Below, piece by piece: positions 12,350-23,858 of a DNA stretch of 64,000 bases. The stretch comes from Chaetomium olivaceum (Eukaryota; Ascomycota; Sordariomycetes; Sordariales; Chaetomiaceae): NCBI GenBank assembly GCA_039881045.1, contig JAYWVB010000015.1, forward strand, positions 186,001-250,000, read 5' to 3'. Numbering within the stretch: the stretch's first letter is position 1; the number at the start of each line of letters is the position of its first letter. The position numbers and the translations under genes are program-made. The notes under the pieces are model-generated. The model worked only from the letters and a program-made list of their open reading frames with translations, did not search any database and was not told the DNA's origin.

Positions 12350-15300
12350 CTAAGCCTTCTTCGCCTCCGCCTCCTCCTCCTTCTTGTGAGGGAAGGGGTT
12401 GTACATCCCCCGGTCGGCCTTGAGCTTGCGCAGCTTCTCGATCGCGTCCTCCAGGTCCACGGGCACGTCTCTCGCCTGTGTAGACGTGTCGTCGCGGTAG
12501 CGGATGTTGACCTTGCGGTTGCGCATCTCGTCATCGCCGACCACGAAGATGAAGTTGTCTGGAACGGTTAGCGTTTTCCGGATTTCAGGCGAGGGAATAG
12601 AACAATAGCACTCACATTGAGCCAACTGGCCGTTGCGGATCTTCTTCTGGAGGGTGTTGCCGCTGCTGTCGACATCTACCGAAGGTCAGTAACGGTGAAC
12701 AAGACTAGCGGTAGGAGGGACGGGGCACATACCAACGTGGAAACGCTCCTTCTTCAGAAGTGCAGCGACCTCCTTAGCATAGGCCAAGAAACCCATACCG
12801 ACGGGGATGACGACGACTTGACGCGGAGACATCCAGTACGGCCACTTGCCAGCGAAATGCTCAGCCAGGATGGCGGTGAAACGCTCAATACTGCCAGCCA
12901 TGGCGCGGTGGATCATGACGGGTCGCGCGCAACCAGGCGCAAGGGGCTTCTTTACGAGGAGCGGCTTCTTCTTCTCCTTTCCATCCTTCTTCTCCTCGGC
13001 AGTAGCGTCGGCCGCTGGGGCTGGTGCCGGCGCTGGGGCCGGAACCGGGGCCGGAGCCGCGTCCTTCTTGTCCTTCTGCACGCCCTCAGCCGTCTGATAC
13101 TCAAGAGAGAAGTTGATGGGCTGCTGGAAGTCAAGCTGGATGGTGGCACACTGCCATTGCCTCTGCCAAAAGTGTTAGTAGTCGCTTGGGAGCACACGTG
13201 CAAAAGTAACCTTACGTTGAGACAGTCCTATTAATATCCTTAGTTAGCATTTAAAACTCCACCATGAGTGTCCCAGGGAATACATACCAGAACAGCGATA
13301 TCAACCTTCGGGCCGTAAAAAGCGCCATCGCCAGCGTTGAGCTCCCAAGTGACACCCTCGTTCGCAGCAGCAAACTCATCGAGGGCTTCCTTGAGGCGGT
13401 TCTCGGCAGCATCCCAGGTCGAGATCTCACCCATGTACTTGTCCGGGCGAGTGGATAGCTTGAGCTTGAATGTAAGACCCAGCATGCCATAGAAAGAGCT
13501 CATGAAGTCAAAGAGATCGGCGACCTCCTCTTTGATTTGGTCTTCACGACAGACTAGGGCTAGTTAGGATGCAGGATTTAAGGGTAAAAAAGGGAAACGT
13601 ACAGATATGGGCATCGTCTTGCTGGAACCGCCTCACTCTTGTGAGGCCACTAAGTGCACCACTGGCTTCGTTCCGATGCAGGACGCCAAAGTCAGCGAGA
13701 CGCAGCGGTAACTCCTTGTGACTCCTTTCCTATCGCGTACAGTTAGTAACTCCCAATACCGTCAGGAAGGCGGCTTGCTTACCCTGTGGCGGAACATCAT
13801 CGCATGGGCTATGGAATTGTTAGGAAGCTCCAGCATATAAGGTGGGCAATGACCTACCAGGGCAGTTCATGGGCTTGAGACCGAATTGTTCCTTGTCCAC
13901 ATCAAGCAGAAACATGTCGTCTTTGTAGTGAGCCAAGTGGCCCGATTGCTCCCAAAGGGACACATTGAACATGTTGGGGGTCATGACCTCGTCATAGTCC
14001 CGCTTCCAGTACTCTTCACGGATGTAGTCCATGATAGCGTTGTTGATTCGCATGCCGTGTGGCAACCACATCGCGGAACCTGGCGACGACTCCTCAAAGT
14101 AAAAGAGTTCTTGCTGCTTTCCGATCAGACGGTGGTCGCGCTTGGCAGCCTCCTCGAGGAACTTCTTGTGGGCAGCCATCTGCTTCTTGTCCGGGAAAGA
14201 CACGCCGTAGATCCGCTGCAAGGAGTCGTTGTTGGCGTCGCCAAGGAAGCTTCATGGCGATTAGTTTCATTCCATCGAAAAGGGGTTGGATCCAGGATTA
14301 TTGTATAGCGGAAATGTGACACATACTACGAGGAAGAGTTCTTCATGATAGCAAAGGCCTCAATCCTGCTGGTATCAGGCACATCTGGGCGTGGTCAGCT
14401 TCGTCTAAGCACACAGCCTCACCATGAGGGAGCGAGAGCACGGATTGAGGCCGGTCAGAGGCAGGCTAGCTTACGGGGTCCACGGCACAAATCGCTGTTG
14501 TAACTGCGTCAGCACTTTTTAGAGCCCGGATGCCGTACTAGTCTGACTCACATTAGGGGGCCGTTCCGGTAAACGGTGGTTCTTGTGCCGTCCGCAATCT
14601 TGTCGTTGATGATGTGAACCTTGTAGGGGTTGTAGGCGAACATCTTGAGGAGGTTCTCCTTGCTCATTTCCTGTCTCGCATGTGAGTCGTAGTGAACCCA
14701 GCAGCGTAGTCCCCTCCCCTAAACGTACCAGTCTCTGGAAGGGCTGCTTCTCCTTCACAATCTTGGTGACGATGCTCTCAAGAGGTGCCCAATCGGTGGA
14801 CTGTACGGCAGCGCCGCCTGGCAGAGCCATCTCGTAGTAGAATCCATTGTCGACCGCTGTATTGTGAAACAGTTAGAAGGACAGTGAGAATATTCGGAGT
14901 TTGGGTTGAACGTACGGGGCCCAATGCACAGCGAGCAACCGAACCTCCTTTCGCAGGCCTCGCCGAGGATATGGGCGCTGGAGTGCCCTAGAACACCACA
15001 TGTTAGCCCCCCCTTGGCCATTATCCTTTCCCCTGGATTCCTCACAGAAGACATATTTGCCCTGATCGTCATTGAAGTCGAGCAGTTCCAGTTTGCAGCT
15101 CTTCTCAATCGGGCGCTCGAGATCCCACAGGTGCTCCCCATCAATCCTCGCAACAACGGTGCGCTTGAACAAGCTGTTGGAAATGCCCTTGGCAATCTCG
15201 GCCGGGGTGGTCTCGTATGCTTTGCCGGGCTTGACGGTGCCGTCGGGCATGGTAATTAGGATCTCATCGCGGGGCTTCTTGGCGAGTTCTTCCTGCTGCT

Positions 15301-15478
15301 CCTGGTACAATCGGTCGAACAAATCAAGACGCTCCCGTAGAAAGGCCGGGGCCGGCTGCATCTCGAGAGGGCCCGTGTCGGCGGCCGCTGCGGCGGCCGG
15401 GGCCTTCTTCTCCTTCTTCGGCTTCTTGTCGCCGCCGCCAATGGCAGCCTTTTGCAGGGCTTCGGTGACCTTCTCCAT
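12350..15478 (-). CDS. THS1: Threonyl-tRNA synthetase
   Basis: Charges tRNA-Thr with threonine. About fourteen short exons join with no frame break. Order: a Lys-rich, Ala-rich N-terminus; a TGS domain (ILITMPDGTVKPG); the editing domain with HSSAHILGEACERRFG; the class II catalytic core with FPDKKQMAAHKKFLEEA, the zinc-ligand MNCPG, motif 2 around VLHRNEASGALSGL and motif 3 at AGSIERF; then the anticodon-binding domain ending in Lys/Glu/Ala. The only ATG in the first exon frame is at 15478, so that start is chosen; an upstream spliced leader for a mitochondrial form is possible but not seen. Odd: about 45 residues of Ala-Pro repeats and Lys/Glu/Asp-rich sequence (about 12950-13085) interrupt the catalytic domain just before the PVMIHRAM segment. 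Confidence 0.95.
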
Positions 15479-16022
15479 TGTGACTTTGCGAAGGGGATTC
15501 GGATTGTTGAAATTCGGCAACAAGCAGTCGAAGTGCAGGTTTTGCGACCCCTGAAACCCGACCGTGAGTCACTTCAGACGACGGGAGAAGTACCAGGCAG
15601 TGGGCTGTGGAGGGGTTCGAGCCGATCGGTAAATTTGTTGCGGAACGGTGCACTACCCCGCGATCGATAAGGGACATTTGGCCAGGGATCAGCGCATGTT
15701 CGCATGTCACAGCGGCCAAGCCAAGCAGGCTAAACGCTCGGGCCACATGGTTACACCGTCTCGTCAGTGAGGTAATTGGTGAATTATCCACGACGGGAGA
15801 ACATTGAATCGGTCTCGAAGGCCCATATCCGTCTCTCCCGTCCAACGGTTCCCGCCACCCTCCTCCTCGGCCCGTCCCTGGTAGCAATCCTTCCACATAT
15901 CTGCTATAAGCAGCCCCTCCCCGTCACCTCCCGTCTCGGACTAAAGCTTCTCGACTCCCGAAACCACGAAACTATCGCGAGCAACCCCGCCAAGCACGGC
16001 GCTTCTGCGACGCAATCACGCA
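15479..16022. other. Divergent promoter, THS1 and F-box gene
   Basis: 544 bp shared upstream region between two divergently transcribed genes. No ORF with support. The plus strand from about 15830 to 16010 is C/T-rich, consistent with the leader of the F-box gene. Confidence 0.5.
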
Positions 16023-18075
16023 ATGCGTTCCTCGCTCGAGGACGTCCCCGACGAGATAATCCGCCATATCCTGCTCTATCTACCACCAGAACACACGATA
16101 GAGAGCTTCCAGCTAGTTTCGCGCCGATATCATCACCTTTCGAACGAGTCCCTTCTGTGGCGATGGCACTGCCGGAGCTCGTTTCGCTTTTGGCACCCCG
16201 AGCATAAGCTCTTTGAGAAGCTTACGGCGCTCGCATCTTCGGTGGACTGGAGGGGACTATGGATTACGAGGAAGCGTAGGAACGACAAGGCGGCACGGTT
16301 ACTGGACGGCGTGATCGCAACAAAACTCGGCCAGCTGAAACGGATGCAGGGCATTTGCGAGATGGGCTATGATGTGAAGGACTACCTACTGGAGCAATGT
16401 CATGTTGACGATGACGCAGAAGATGTACTGGCAAGGAGGTACGAGAGCTATTTTTACCTGGGTCTGGACTTTGAAAGTCCAACCATGGCTAAGCCCCGTG
16501 CAGGTACTACGCAAACTCGGCATTGGACAGCATACACAGGGGCGCGGCGGTAGAATTGTGGTCTCGGTATCAGGGCCGGGCATTGAGCTCCGAGGGCCTT
16601 GACACCGCGCTGGGTGCGTTTGATATGTTTGTGCTGCACGACCGAGAAGAGGACCTCGATTACGTATGTTCACACGCGAAACAACAGCTCAAAAACGCAT
16701 AGCTGATGTCTTGATAGGTGGTACGGACACTCGACACGCTCGCCGACCAATTCAGGACCGAGCACCCGGCATTTGAAGACCTATCCACCAGAGAGAAAGC
16801 TCTGACCCTCGTCCGTGGTTGAGAGCAAATAATCTCACCGGCATGGACAACCCGGAAATCAACTACCGTAACCTCAGGAACTGCTTCATCGGCCATGCCC
16901 TGTCTGTCGAGGACCACCCTTCCCTGCCCATCATCTCGAGCGCCATCTTCACCTGTATTGCCGAACGCCTGGGGTTAACCGCTTTCTGTCTCGGCTTTCC
17001 CAACCATGTGCACGCAGCGGTGTACGCCCCGGCCGGGAGGGATTTGGACGGGGAAGAAACGGATGAATCCGATGGGGAAAAGAAGCGGATGTGCCTGGAC
17101 CCGTACGGATCCGACCAAGAGGTCACCATGCGAGACTTGCGGCTTAGGCTTGTCGAATTTGGCTGGACCCATGGGACCGAGGCGTTCCTCACGCCGTCAC
17201 CCGTTCCGATTATCGTGCAGCGGACAGCACAGAGTATCAAGTCTACCTACGATTCAGTCCGCGATTTTGCAGACAACGACACCCGGGGGGCTGAGATGAA
17301 GCGCTTGCGGAGTGGCTACCCTGGGTTGAACATGGATGCAGCGAGGTACGCTTCGATGTGGGCAGAGCTTCTTATGAAGCAAACATCTAGTTTCCACTGG
17401 GACTCGAGCCTCGACACCTTTCTTCAAAAGTTTGCTCTATCCTGGAGCGAAGACATTTGGATAGTTAAGAAGTACCTCGTCCCTCTGTACGACCAATTCG
17501 TGATTTCGCAGCCAATCCGCCGGCAGCGAAACCCCTGGCACAACGTGCACGAAGCCCTCGGCATGCTCGAGAACCTGGATAAGAGGATACCGGAGGTCAG
17601 CCGGCGGTACACGGAGGACATAACCACGCGCGTCCGCTACAAGATCGGCCAGGTCTTTCGCCATCGGCGATACGGCTACATTGGTATTATCAATGGTTGG
17701 GCGGCTATGGGCAGCGCCAGCCTTCCAATGCCCCATTATCTTGATGCTGCCGAGGCTGAGGAGGAAGGCGACGTGTATGATCCGACAGAGTCGGTGCATG
17801 CGAGCAGGCTGGGGCCGCAAAGGACGTATTACACCTGCCTGTGGGTTATGCCCCTTTAACCTCGAATTGTGACGCTGTACTGACAATGCCTGAGCTCACC
17901 CAGGAAAACTACCGTTGACCGGCTGCGTGTGGCCCAAGATAACGTGGTTATCGTCACTGACCCCAGCCTCATCTCGGACGACCTCATGTTCGTGGCGGGG
18001 AAGTTCTTTCTGCGATTTGATCCAGAGACTTGCACCTTCGTGTCGAACCTCAAGGAATACTACCCTGACGACTGA
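16023..18075 (+). CDS. FBXO21-like F-box protein with SirB1/transglutaminase-like and YccV domains
   Basis: Likely a substrate receptor of an SCF ubiquitin ligase. Exons 16023-16438, 16504-16663, 16718-17840 and 17904-18075. An F-box begins at residue 5 (DVPDEIIRHILLYLPPEHTIESFQLVS). The middle holds a transglutaminase-like core 2 region (RNLRNCFIGHAL, HPSLPIISSAIF, ERLGLTAFCLGFPNHVHAAV). The C-terminus is a YccV/HspQ-type domain (YKIGQVFRHRRYGYIGIINGW, then YYTCL joined across the last intron to the V-V-I-V block). This domain order is that of FBXO21. A frame break sits near 16814-16816: the upstream frame runs into TGA at 16820, while the conserved protein continues as WLRANNLTG in another frame. 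Adding one base makes the total 1872 nt, 623 residues, so a lost base is inferred. Confidence 0.85.
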
Positions 18076-18747
18076 TTGACCGGTCAGAGTAACGAGTCCG
18101 CTACGATACTGGTTATCTTTGGCGACCTTTCGGATTGCGAAATATATATGAGCCCGTCCTATACCATCGTCGCACCCAGGGGTATTATGATTGTATCAAG
18201 GGCGTGGATTAAGGATAAAGATATTGACGGGGCGGCCAGATCGGAAAATAATTGTCATAGCAGACGTTGGATTACGGGCGTGGAAATACCAGGCAAGTAC
18301 CACAAACAATTCTTTCAATTGAAAGAGTGAAGCGTGTTGTGTGAAGGTTTTATAACCCCTATCAAATTTCCATTACCCGACCATGCGACTCTTTCCCCAG
18401 AAGGCCAGGCAGTGAAGCAGTTCCCCATTACTTTTTCTCAATGCTTACTCAAACCTTGTTGATATATCATCCCCCATCCTTTCGTCCCGGCATCATCCCA
18501 TCGTGTCATGTAAAATAGAAAAAGGGGGTATCTCAGGAAGACAAGAATCGAAGTACGCCACAGCAATGTCCACCCTCCCATCACCTCTCACCCCGCCAAT
18601 TAACCAACGCTCATCCCCTCCGTCGTTTCTCTAGGGGATGTGTTGAAACGCACCCCCTACTCCCCGCATCATCTAGTCCAACCCTGACGCGAAGCCACAC
18701 TCAAGGCAGCGCTCCGACAGGGGCGGCAACAAACTCGGCAAGGCCCA
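18076..18747. other. Convergent 3' spacer
   Basis: 672 bp between the ends of the F-box gene and the YTP1-like gene. No gene recognised; one 84-codon frame at 18076-18330 begins just after the F-box stop and has no recognisable content. Confidence 0.5.
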
Positions 18748-21038
18748 TTAAGCCCGCCCAGACTCGCGCCGCGCAGCCCAGCCCTTGAGTGCAATTAAAA
18801 CGATGACCCAGGCCATAAGCAGGCCAACCAAGCCCATAGTCACCGTGTACATGAACATGGCATCCAGCTGGTAGTGGATCATGCCGTCAACGGTATCACC
18901 AGCCTATATCCCAGTCCGGTCAGTCAATCAGTCCATCTACCAGCCAAATCCCCACCCCCCTAACTCCAACACCACCACCAGGGAAGGAGGGGGGGGGGGG
19001 GGGGGGACAAGGAAGGGAAAGAAGAAAGGAGGGGAGATCCGGATTGTATACGTACACTGGCCATGAAAATAACCCCGCCCGCCGTCATGCCAAACGCCGC
19101 CAGCAGCTCGGTCGGCGGGCGCGAGGGCAGCACCGAGCGCGGCGGGCGCAGCCACACCAGCACGTAGGTCAGCGCGCGCGCCATGGAGGCGCCCGTCAGC
19201 AGGTTGCCCCACTGCTTGTGAACCATGCTGGAGACCATGCTGCCTTGTGTGTGCGAACTCATCATGATGCCGAGCAGCACGATGACCAGGGCCGGGATGG
19301 GGTTGGTGGAGAAAGGAGTAGCTTTCGGTGTTCGGCGGCGTGTTGGGTGAACTCTTCGTCGGGTTGTTGGTGGTTGTTGTTGTTGCGTTCTGGGTCGTTG
19401 TCGTTGGGGTGGGGGGTGGTGTAGGTGTGGGTGCGGGTGCTTGGGGGCCGGACGGAGGCCTCGGTGGCCTCGGTGACGGTGTAGTTGAGCAGGTTGCGGA
19501 TTTTGGTGGATTCGATGAGCATGCCGCACTGGGGAAAGGGGTTAGTATCATGACAATAGCAAGCGAGGGAATGGTAAGAGCGGTCTGCTTACCAGGCCGC
19601 CGCCGATGAAGAGGACGGTGATGGACATGTGCTCGAGGTCGGTGGCGCTCCATTCCCCGCCCCAGTTACCCAGGTGCTCGAGGAAGATGTTGGTAGAGCC
19701 GTAGAAGAAGATGACGGCGCTCTCGACGAACTCGGCCGAGGGGCGCCATTTCTGGCCCGCCTTCCTGGGGCGGATGTTCCATGCCTAGTGTATGTACGAG
19801 TTAGTTTTCGTTTGACTTCAAGTTGGTGTAGAATATTTAGGGGGTAACTAACCCATCCGAGATCACCGAAACTGCCTGCCCATCGACCGAGAGTGAAGAT
19901 GCCCAGCCAGACAAAAACACCTCCCTTGATCCAGTGCGCCAACCCGCTGAAAATGCCATGGCCCTCCTAGAACTTATTAGCACGGACTCGATTTACCCCC
20001 TTTTTGTTGTCTAAACCGGGTAAACACTCACAAAGAAACGGCCAAAGGTAATGATACCCGTGCACAGGGCAATGAAGCTGAGGATCAAAATGGTCCGGTC
20101 GACAAAGTTGTAAGCAAAAAGTAGGACTTTCCAGAACCGGTCCGAAATCTTGCCCGCGACCTTGGCCACGATGGAATGAGCCTTGGTCGATTTGGAGAAC
20201 ATGGGCGGCAAACGCGCCTCGAGGTCCTCGTCGCTGTCATCGTCGTGGTGGTATTCCCGGTGCGCATCACGGATAGGACTCGGCGGGGAGTCGGCACCCG
20301 ATGAAAGCGAATGGCTGCGAAGTGACTCTGTTTTTGGCTCGGTGCCCTGGCCGCTGTCGTTGGAGAAGCGGCCGTACGGGCCGGAGAGAGAATACCGGGA
20401 CTCGTGTTCGGCCATGGCGGCGGTCGAGACGGGGATAAAGCCTTGGCGCTCCTCGGCCCGGCTGGCCAATTTGAACTTCTCCCGCTTCAACATACCCGCC
20501 ACACGGGCCAAAACACCCACCGCAACTTGCGCGCCCACGATAGACGTCACGATCCAGCCGAGTTTGTGGTGTGCGTTGTTCGGGTACAGGTCGGGAGTGC
20601 TCGCGTTGTAAATGACACCCAGGAGCAACCCCCCGGCGTTGATGGCGAGGAAGGCGAACTGCACGAAGAGTGTGTAACGCGAACGGGCGAGCGACAACAT
20701 GACGGCTAGAAGACCCTGTCTCAGCAACTCGTTCCTGGTTTCTACAAAGTGTGCATGTGCATCTTACCAGCAGGCAACGCGAAAACCCATCCCACGACCA
20801 TCAGGGCGATGTGCCCGTAGATGGCCGCTTTATGGTCAGGGTGGGCAAAGTACGTGGGAGAGTATTGGTCCTCGGGCAAGGGCTTGTCGGCGTCTGTCAT
20901 CTCCATGCCGCCCATGCTGCCACCCTCCCCATGGTTGTGGCCGTGGCCACCATCGCCGTCTGCCAGGGCGACCGGGATGAGACCCAGGATCGCAGCGCTC
21001 GCAAGAACGGGTAAAAGAGAAGTCACAGGCGCCCTCAT
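18748..21038 (-). CDS. YTP1-like multipass membrane protein (DUF2427 + Ytp1 domains)
   Basis: Function unknown; the family resembles mitochondrial electron-transport or cytochrome b561-like membrane proteins by hydropathy. Six exons: 21038-20768, 20705-20032, 19966-19853, 19784-19593, 19528-19056 and 18903-18748, about 626 residues. A signal peptide (first 26 residues) is followed by a His/Gly/Met-rich segment (HGHNHGEGGSMGGMEM) that could bind metal, then several membrane helices, an acidic/Ser-rich loop (DDDSDEDLEARLPPM), and the Ytp1 C-terminal domain with NPIPALV and MMSSHTQGSMVSSMVHKQWG. A frame change is needed at about 19310-19330, after an Asn/Gln-rich loop; one missing base restores a length divisible by three. 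An 18-G run lies in the last intron. Confidence 0.82.
18989..19006. repeat. Poly-G run of 18 inside a YTP1-like intron
   Basis: An uninterrupted run of 18 G on the plus strand (C on the coding strand), in the last intron of the YTP1-like gene. Such a run is slippage-prone and its exact length in the sequence is uncertain. Confidence 0.9.
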
Positions 21039-23858
21039 GGCTAGTTAAGAGCTCTCGGTGGTCTGGCCACCAGATTCTGCAAGCTTCGTCTGAACTCCAA
21101 GTTCAATTGGGTTCGGTTGGTATACCCCCAACCTGCCCTCGGCAGTGGCACTCGCTAGGTAGTTAATATCGGCTCGGTAGTGAGTGCCGTGACACCCTTG
21201 TTAGTTGACGTCGCTGCAGGTCGCTGTTGGATATCGACGATGCGCGATGCCGTCTGATGTATGGGTTTTGGCCTGGGCTAGATGGGACGAAAGATGGACC
21301 ACTGGCCAGACGACGAACAAAGAGGAGAGGGCACCCTTAGTATTTCAACTCGCTCGCTACACAGATCGAACGCCCCGTAACGCGCCGGAAACGGCCGGCG
21401 AGAGACCAACGGCGGGCACATCTACGATTAATAAAAAAAAGGTAACGGTCGATCCAACGGAGCACCTCACTTTTCCTGTTCCGGTTGCTGATTGGTAATT
21501 TGCAGCCAAAATTCCTAGGGCCGGGCAGGAGTCAGGCCACCCGGCTGTGCCTGTTTGGTGCCCATTTTTGGCGATGCCTTCATGTTTTGGCGCACCTCCA
21601 ACTCCGGGACATCCGAAACTCTGAAAGGCGGCGGCGGGGAGGTGTCAGGTGGGAATCCAGAGCTACAGTGTGTCGCATACTGTGCGGGGCAGCAGAGCTG
21701 ATCGCCCGTCAACATCGTCCTTTTTTGCTGACTGTGCAGTTCGCAACCACACTCCCGCACGTCACAAATACGCATACGCATCGACAGCTTCAATTTGGCC
21801 AATGGCGATCTGTGACGGTCGGGTCAGCTCAGGTGAAGCCTGGCCATCACATGTCAAGGCCGTCTACACAGTAACTAGCGGCGGTGTGAGGGTTCGCCCG
21901 ACGCACCGGCGGACGCAAAATCGAGACGGGATGCGATTCGACCAGAGTTCGTGGGGGACGGTGTCTCTGCTTGAGGTGGGGCCGGAGTTACGTGAGCTTC
22001 ATCGGCGAGCTTCCACGACAACAGCGAACGGACGGAAGGCCGGAAACACCACGGGCCATACATCCCTTCGAATGCGGGGCGTTGAGTCACCCCAAAGCTG
22101 CCGTCTTGCCGTCACCTATGCTACCTATGTAGTATGTAAGGTACATACCTGAGTTCATCTAACTATTCTCTACTGTGCGTACATGTAAAATTCCGCCGCC
22201 TTCACTGTCGCGATCCAGTTGATGATCCTACGACCTTGAGGTTCACAAGCGCCGTTCGACCTCGGCGGCAGTTGGAAGCTGGGGGAAGCGACATGAATCC
22301 TTCGGACCCCGAAAATGATCAAGAATGATGCAAGTGGTATCAGTCAGTTCCGCCCGCCAACCCGATACCACCCTCCTGCCGCACAGTACCGAGACGGCCA
22401 AGACTTGCTGCAGCAACCACCCCTTCCTGGACATCTTCGTCCATCTTGGCGGCAGTCGGCGGAGTCGGGGTTGCGACAGAGCCCGAGACGCGGAGCAAGC
22501 GAGGTCTTCCGTATGTCGTATGCCATATGCATTCTCTTAACATCGGGCTCGATGAATCATTTTTTCGCTGCCTTTTCGCTGCCTTTTCGCTGCCCAACAC
22601 TCACAGGATCCCCGCTAACTTGCGGCGTATGTGCGTAGGATGTCTCTGGCTTACACCGTCTAGGTAACCAAACTCAGGCAACAAGAATCACCGTTTCGTC
22701 TGAGTAATACATAGAAGAATTGCCCGGTCGTCTATAGTATGTACTTCGTCCACGGGTTATCTCCGTCACACCACTCTCAGCCGCCGTCGGCCGCCTCCCA
22801 CAACCGACAGATTTGCCAGCTCCCTAGCTTCCTTCTCAGGCTGCCGTTACAAATGTGACCCCACCTCTTTGCGATGCGTTCCCGCATGGACCCTTGCTGT
22901 GTGCACCCCAGTCCGCCCTTCCCGATTGCAGCACGCCGCCGCTGGCCCGCTGATGCCGGTAACGGGTGATTCAACCTCACCGGGAACCAAATATTAATGT
23001 TGTAGAAAGCAGCCAGCTGTGAGGGGGTTGCATAATCGGCGGACGAAGATCTTTCCATCTTAGCCATCGTTACCTGAGCTGTCCTACACTCCATGCCTCG
23101 ACATGGGTACGCGTAGACACTTACACGGTGTTATACGGTGACCTGTAAACGGACGGAGATATGACGGACCTGCGGACCTGCCATTTCGGCCAGACCAGCC
23201 TTTCCGGAGCTACGGCGAGCCGTTTTGTAAGCCCATTAATAAGGTGGGGTACCATCACGATCTGAGAAAAATGGTACATGTAAGAAAGAAAAGAAAACTG
23301 CCCTGCGTGGACCGGAAAATGCCCGTGGGTGGGCGCTGGCAAGACCCACTTATCTTTTATATTCTTTTTTCGAATCCACACTGTGTGCGGGTCGAGGCTC
23401 CCACCATCCATCAAAAGTCTGAAGCGCATGGCGACGGTTCGCGGCGGCTTCTTCACAAGTTGGCGGCTCAAGCGGCACATCCTCGCTTGATCGCGAGTGC
23501 AGTGGCGCGAGGGCGTTTGAACGTCTCGGACTCACAACTCTCCTCACGATGCAAAGCGAGGTCATGTTTGAGATCTTGAAATTGACGTCATGACACATGC
23601 TTTGCGCGCCCAGAGACTGGAGTCGTAGGGCTGAACGACTGTGAAACCCCCGGACAAACACCGCATTGGACATCCAGTCGGTTGGCGCGGACAACGATGG
23701 AGAAATGGGGTGCCGGTGACTTGTATGTAAATAAATTGCATTTGTGTAATGATAGCCAGTTGCGTCTGCGAATAACACCGTACTCCGTTGGTATATTGTA
23801 CACATCCACTACTAAGGTAGGCACCGAGTTACCAATACAAGCCCGCGCTGCCAAAGTC
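21039..23858. other. Long intergenic region (2.8 kb), no gene recognised
   Basis: Contains the YTP1-like promoter at the left and the 3' flank of the LACTB2-like gene at the right. Many overlapping frames up to 167 codons exist on both strands, but none shows family similarity, plausible splicing or a coding-like composition. A triplicated 11-bp repeat lies at 22562-22594. TACCTA/AGGTA strings cluster at 22120-22150. Confidence 0.5.
22562..22594. repeat. Tandem 11-bp repeat, three copies
   Basis: The unit TTTTCGCTGCC occurs three times head to tail in a noncoding spacer. No function is suggested by position. Confidence 0.85.

Noticed and set aside
15610..15625. GGTTCGAGCC string like a tRNA B box
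   Set aside because: No matching A box or cloverleaf arms at the right distance could be found.
20700..20770. Possible frame break at the first YTP1-like intron
   Set aside because: Using the AG at 20706-20707 (CTTCTAG) rather than the upstream CAG restores frame and the AVMLSLARSR start of exon 2.
21649..22152. 167-codon plus-strand frame in the long spacer
   Set aside because: No recognisable motif, no ATG context or introns, and unbiased composition.
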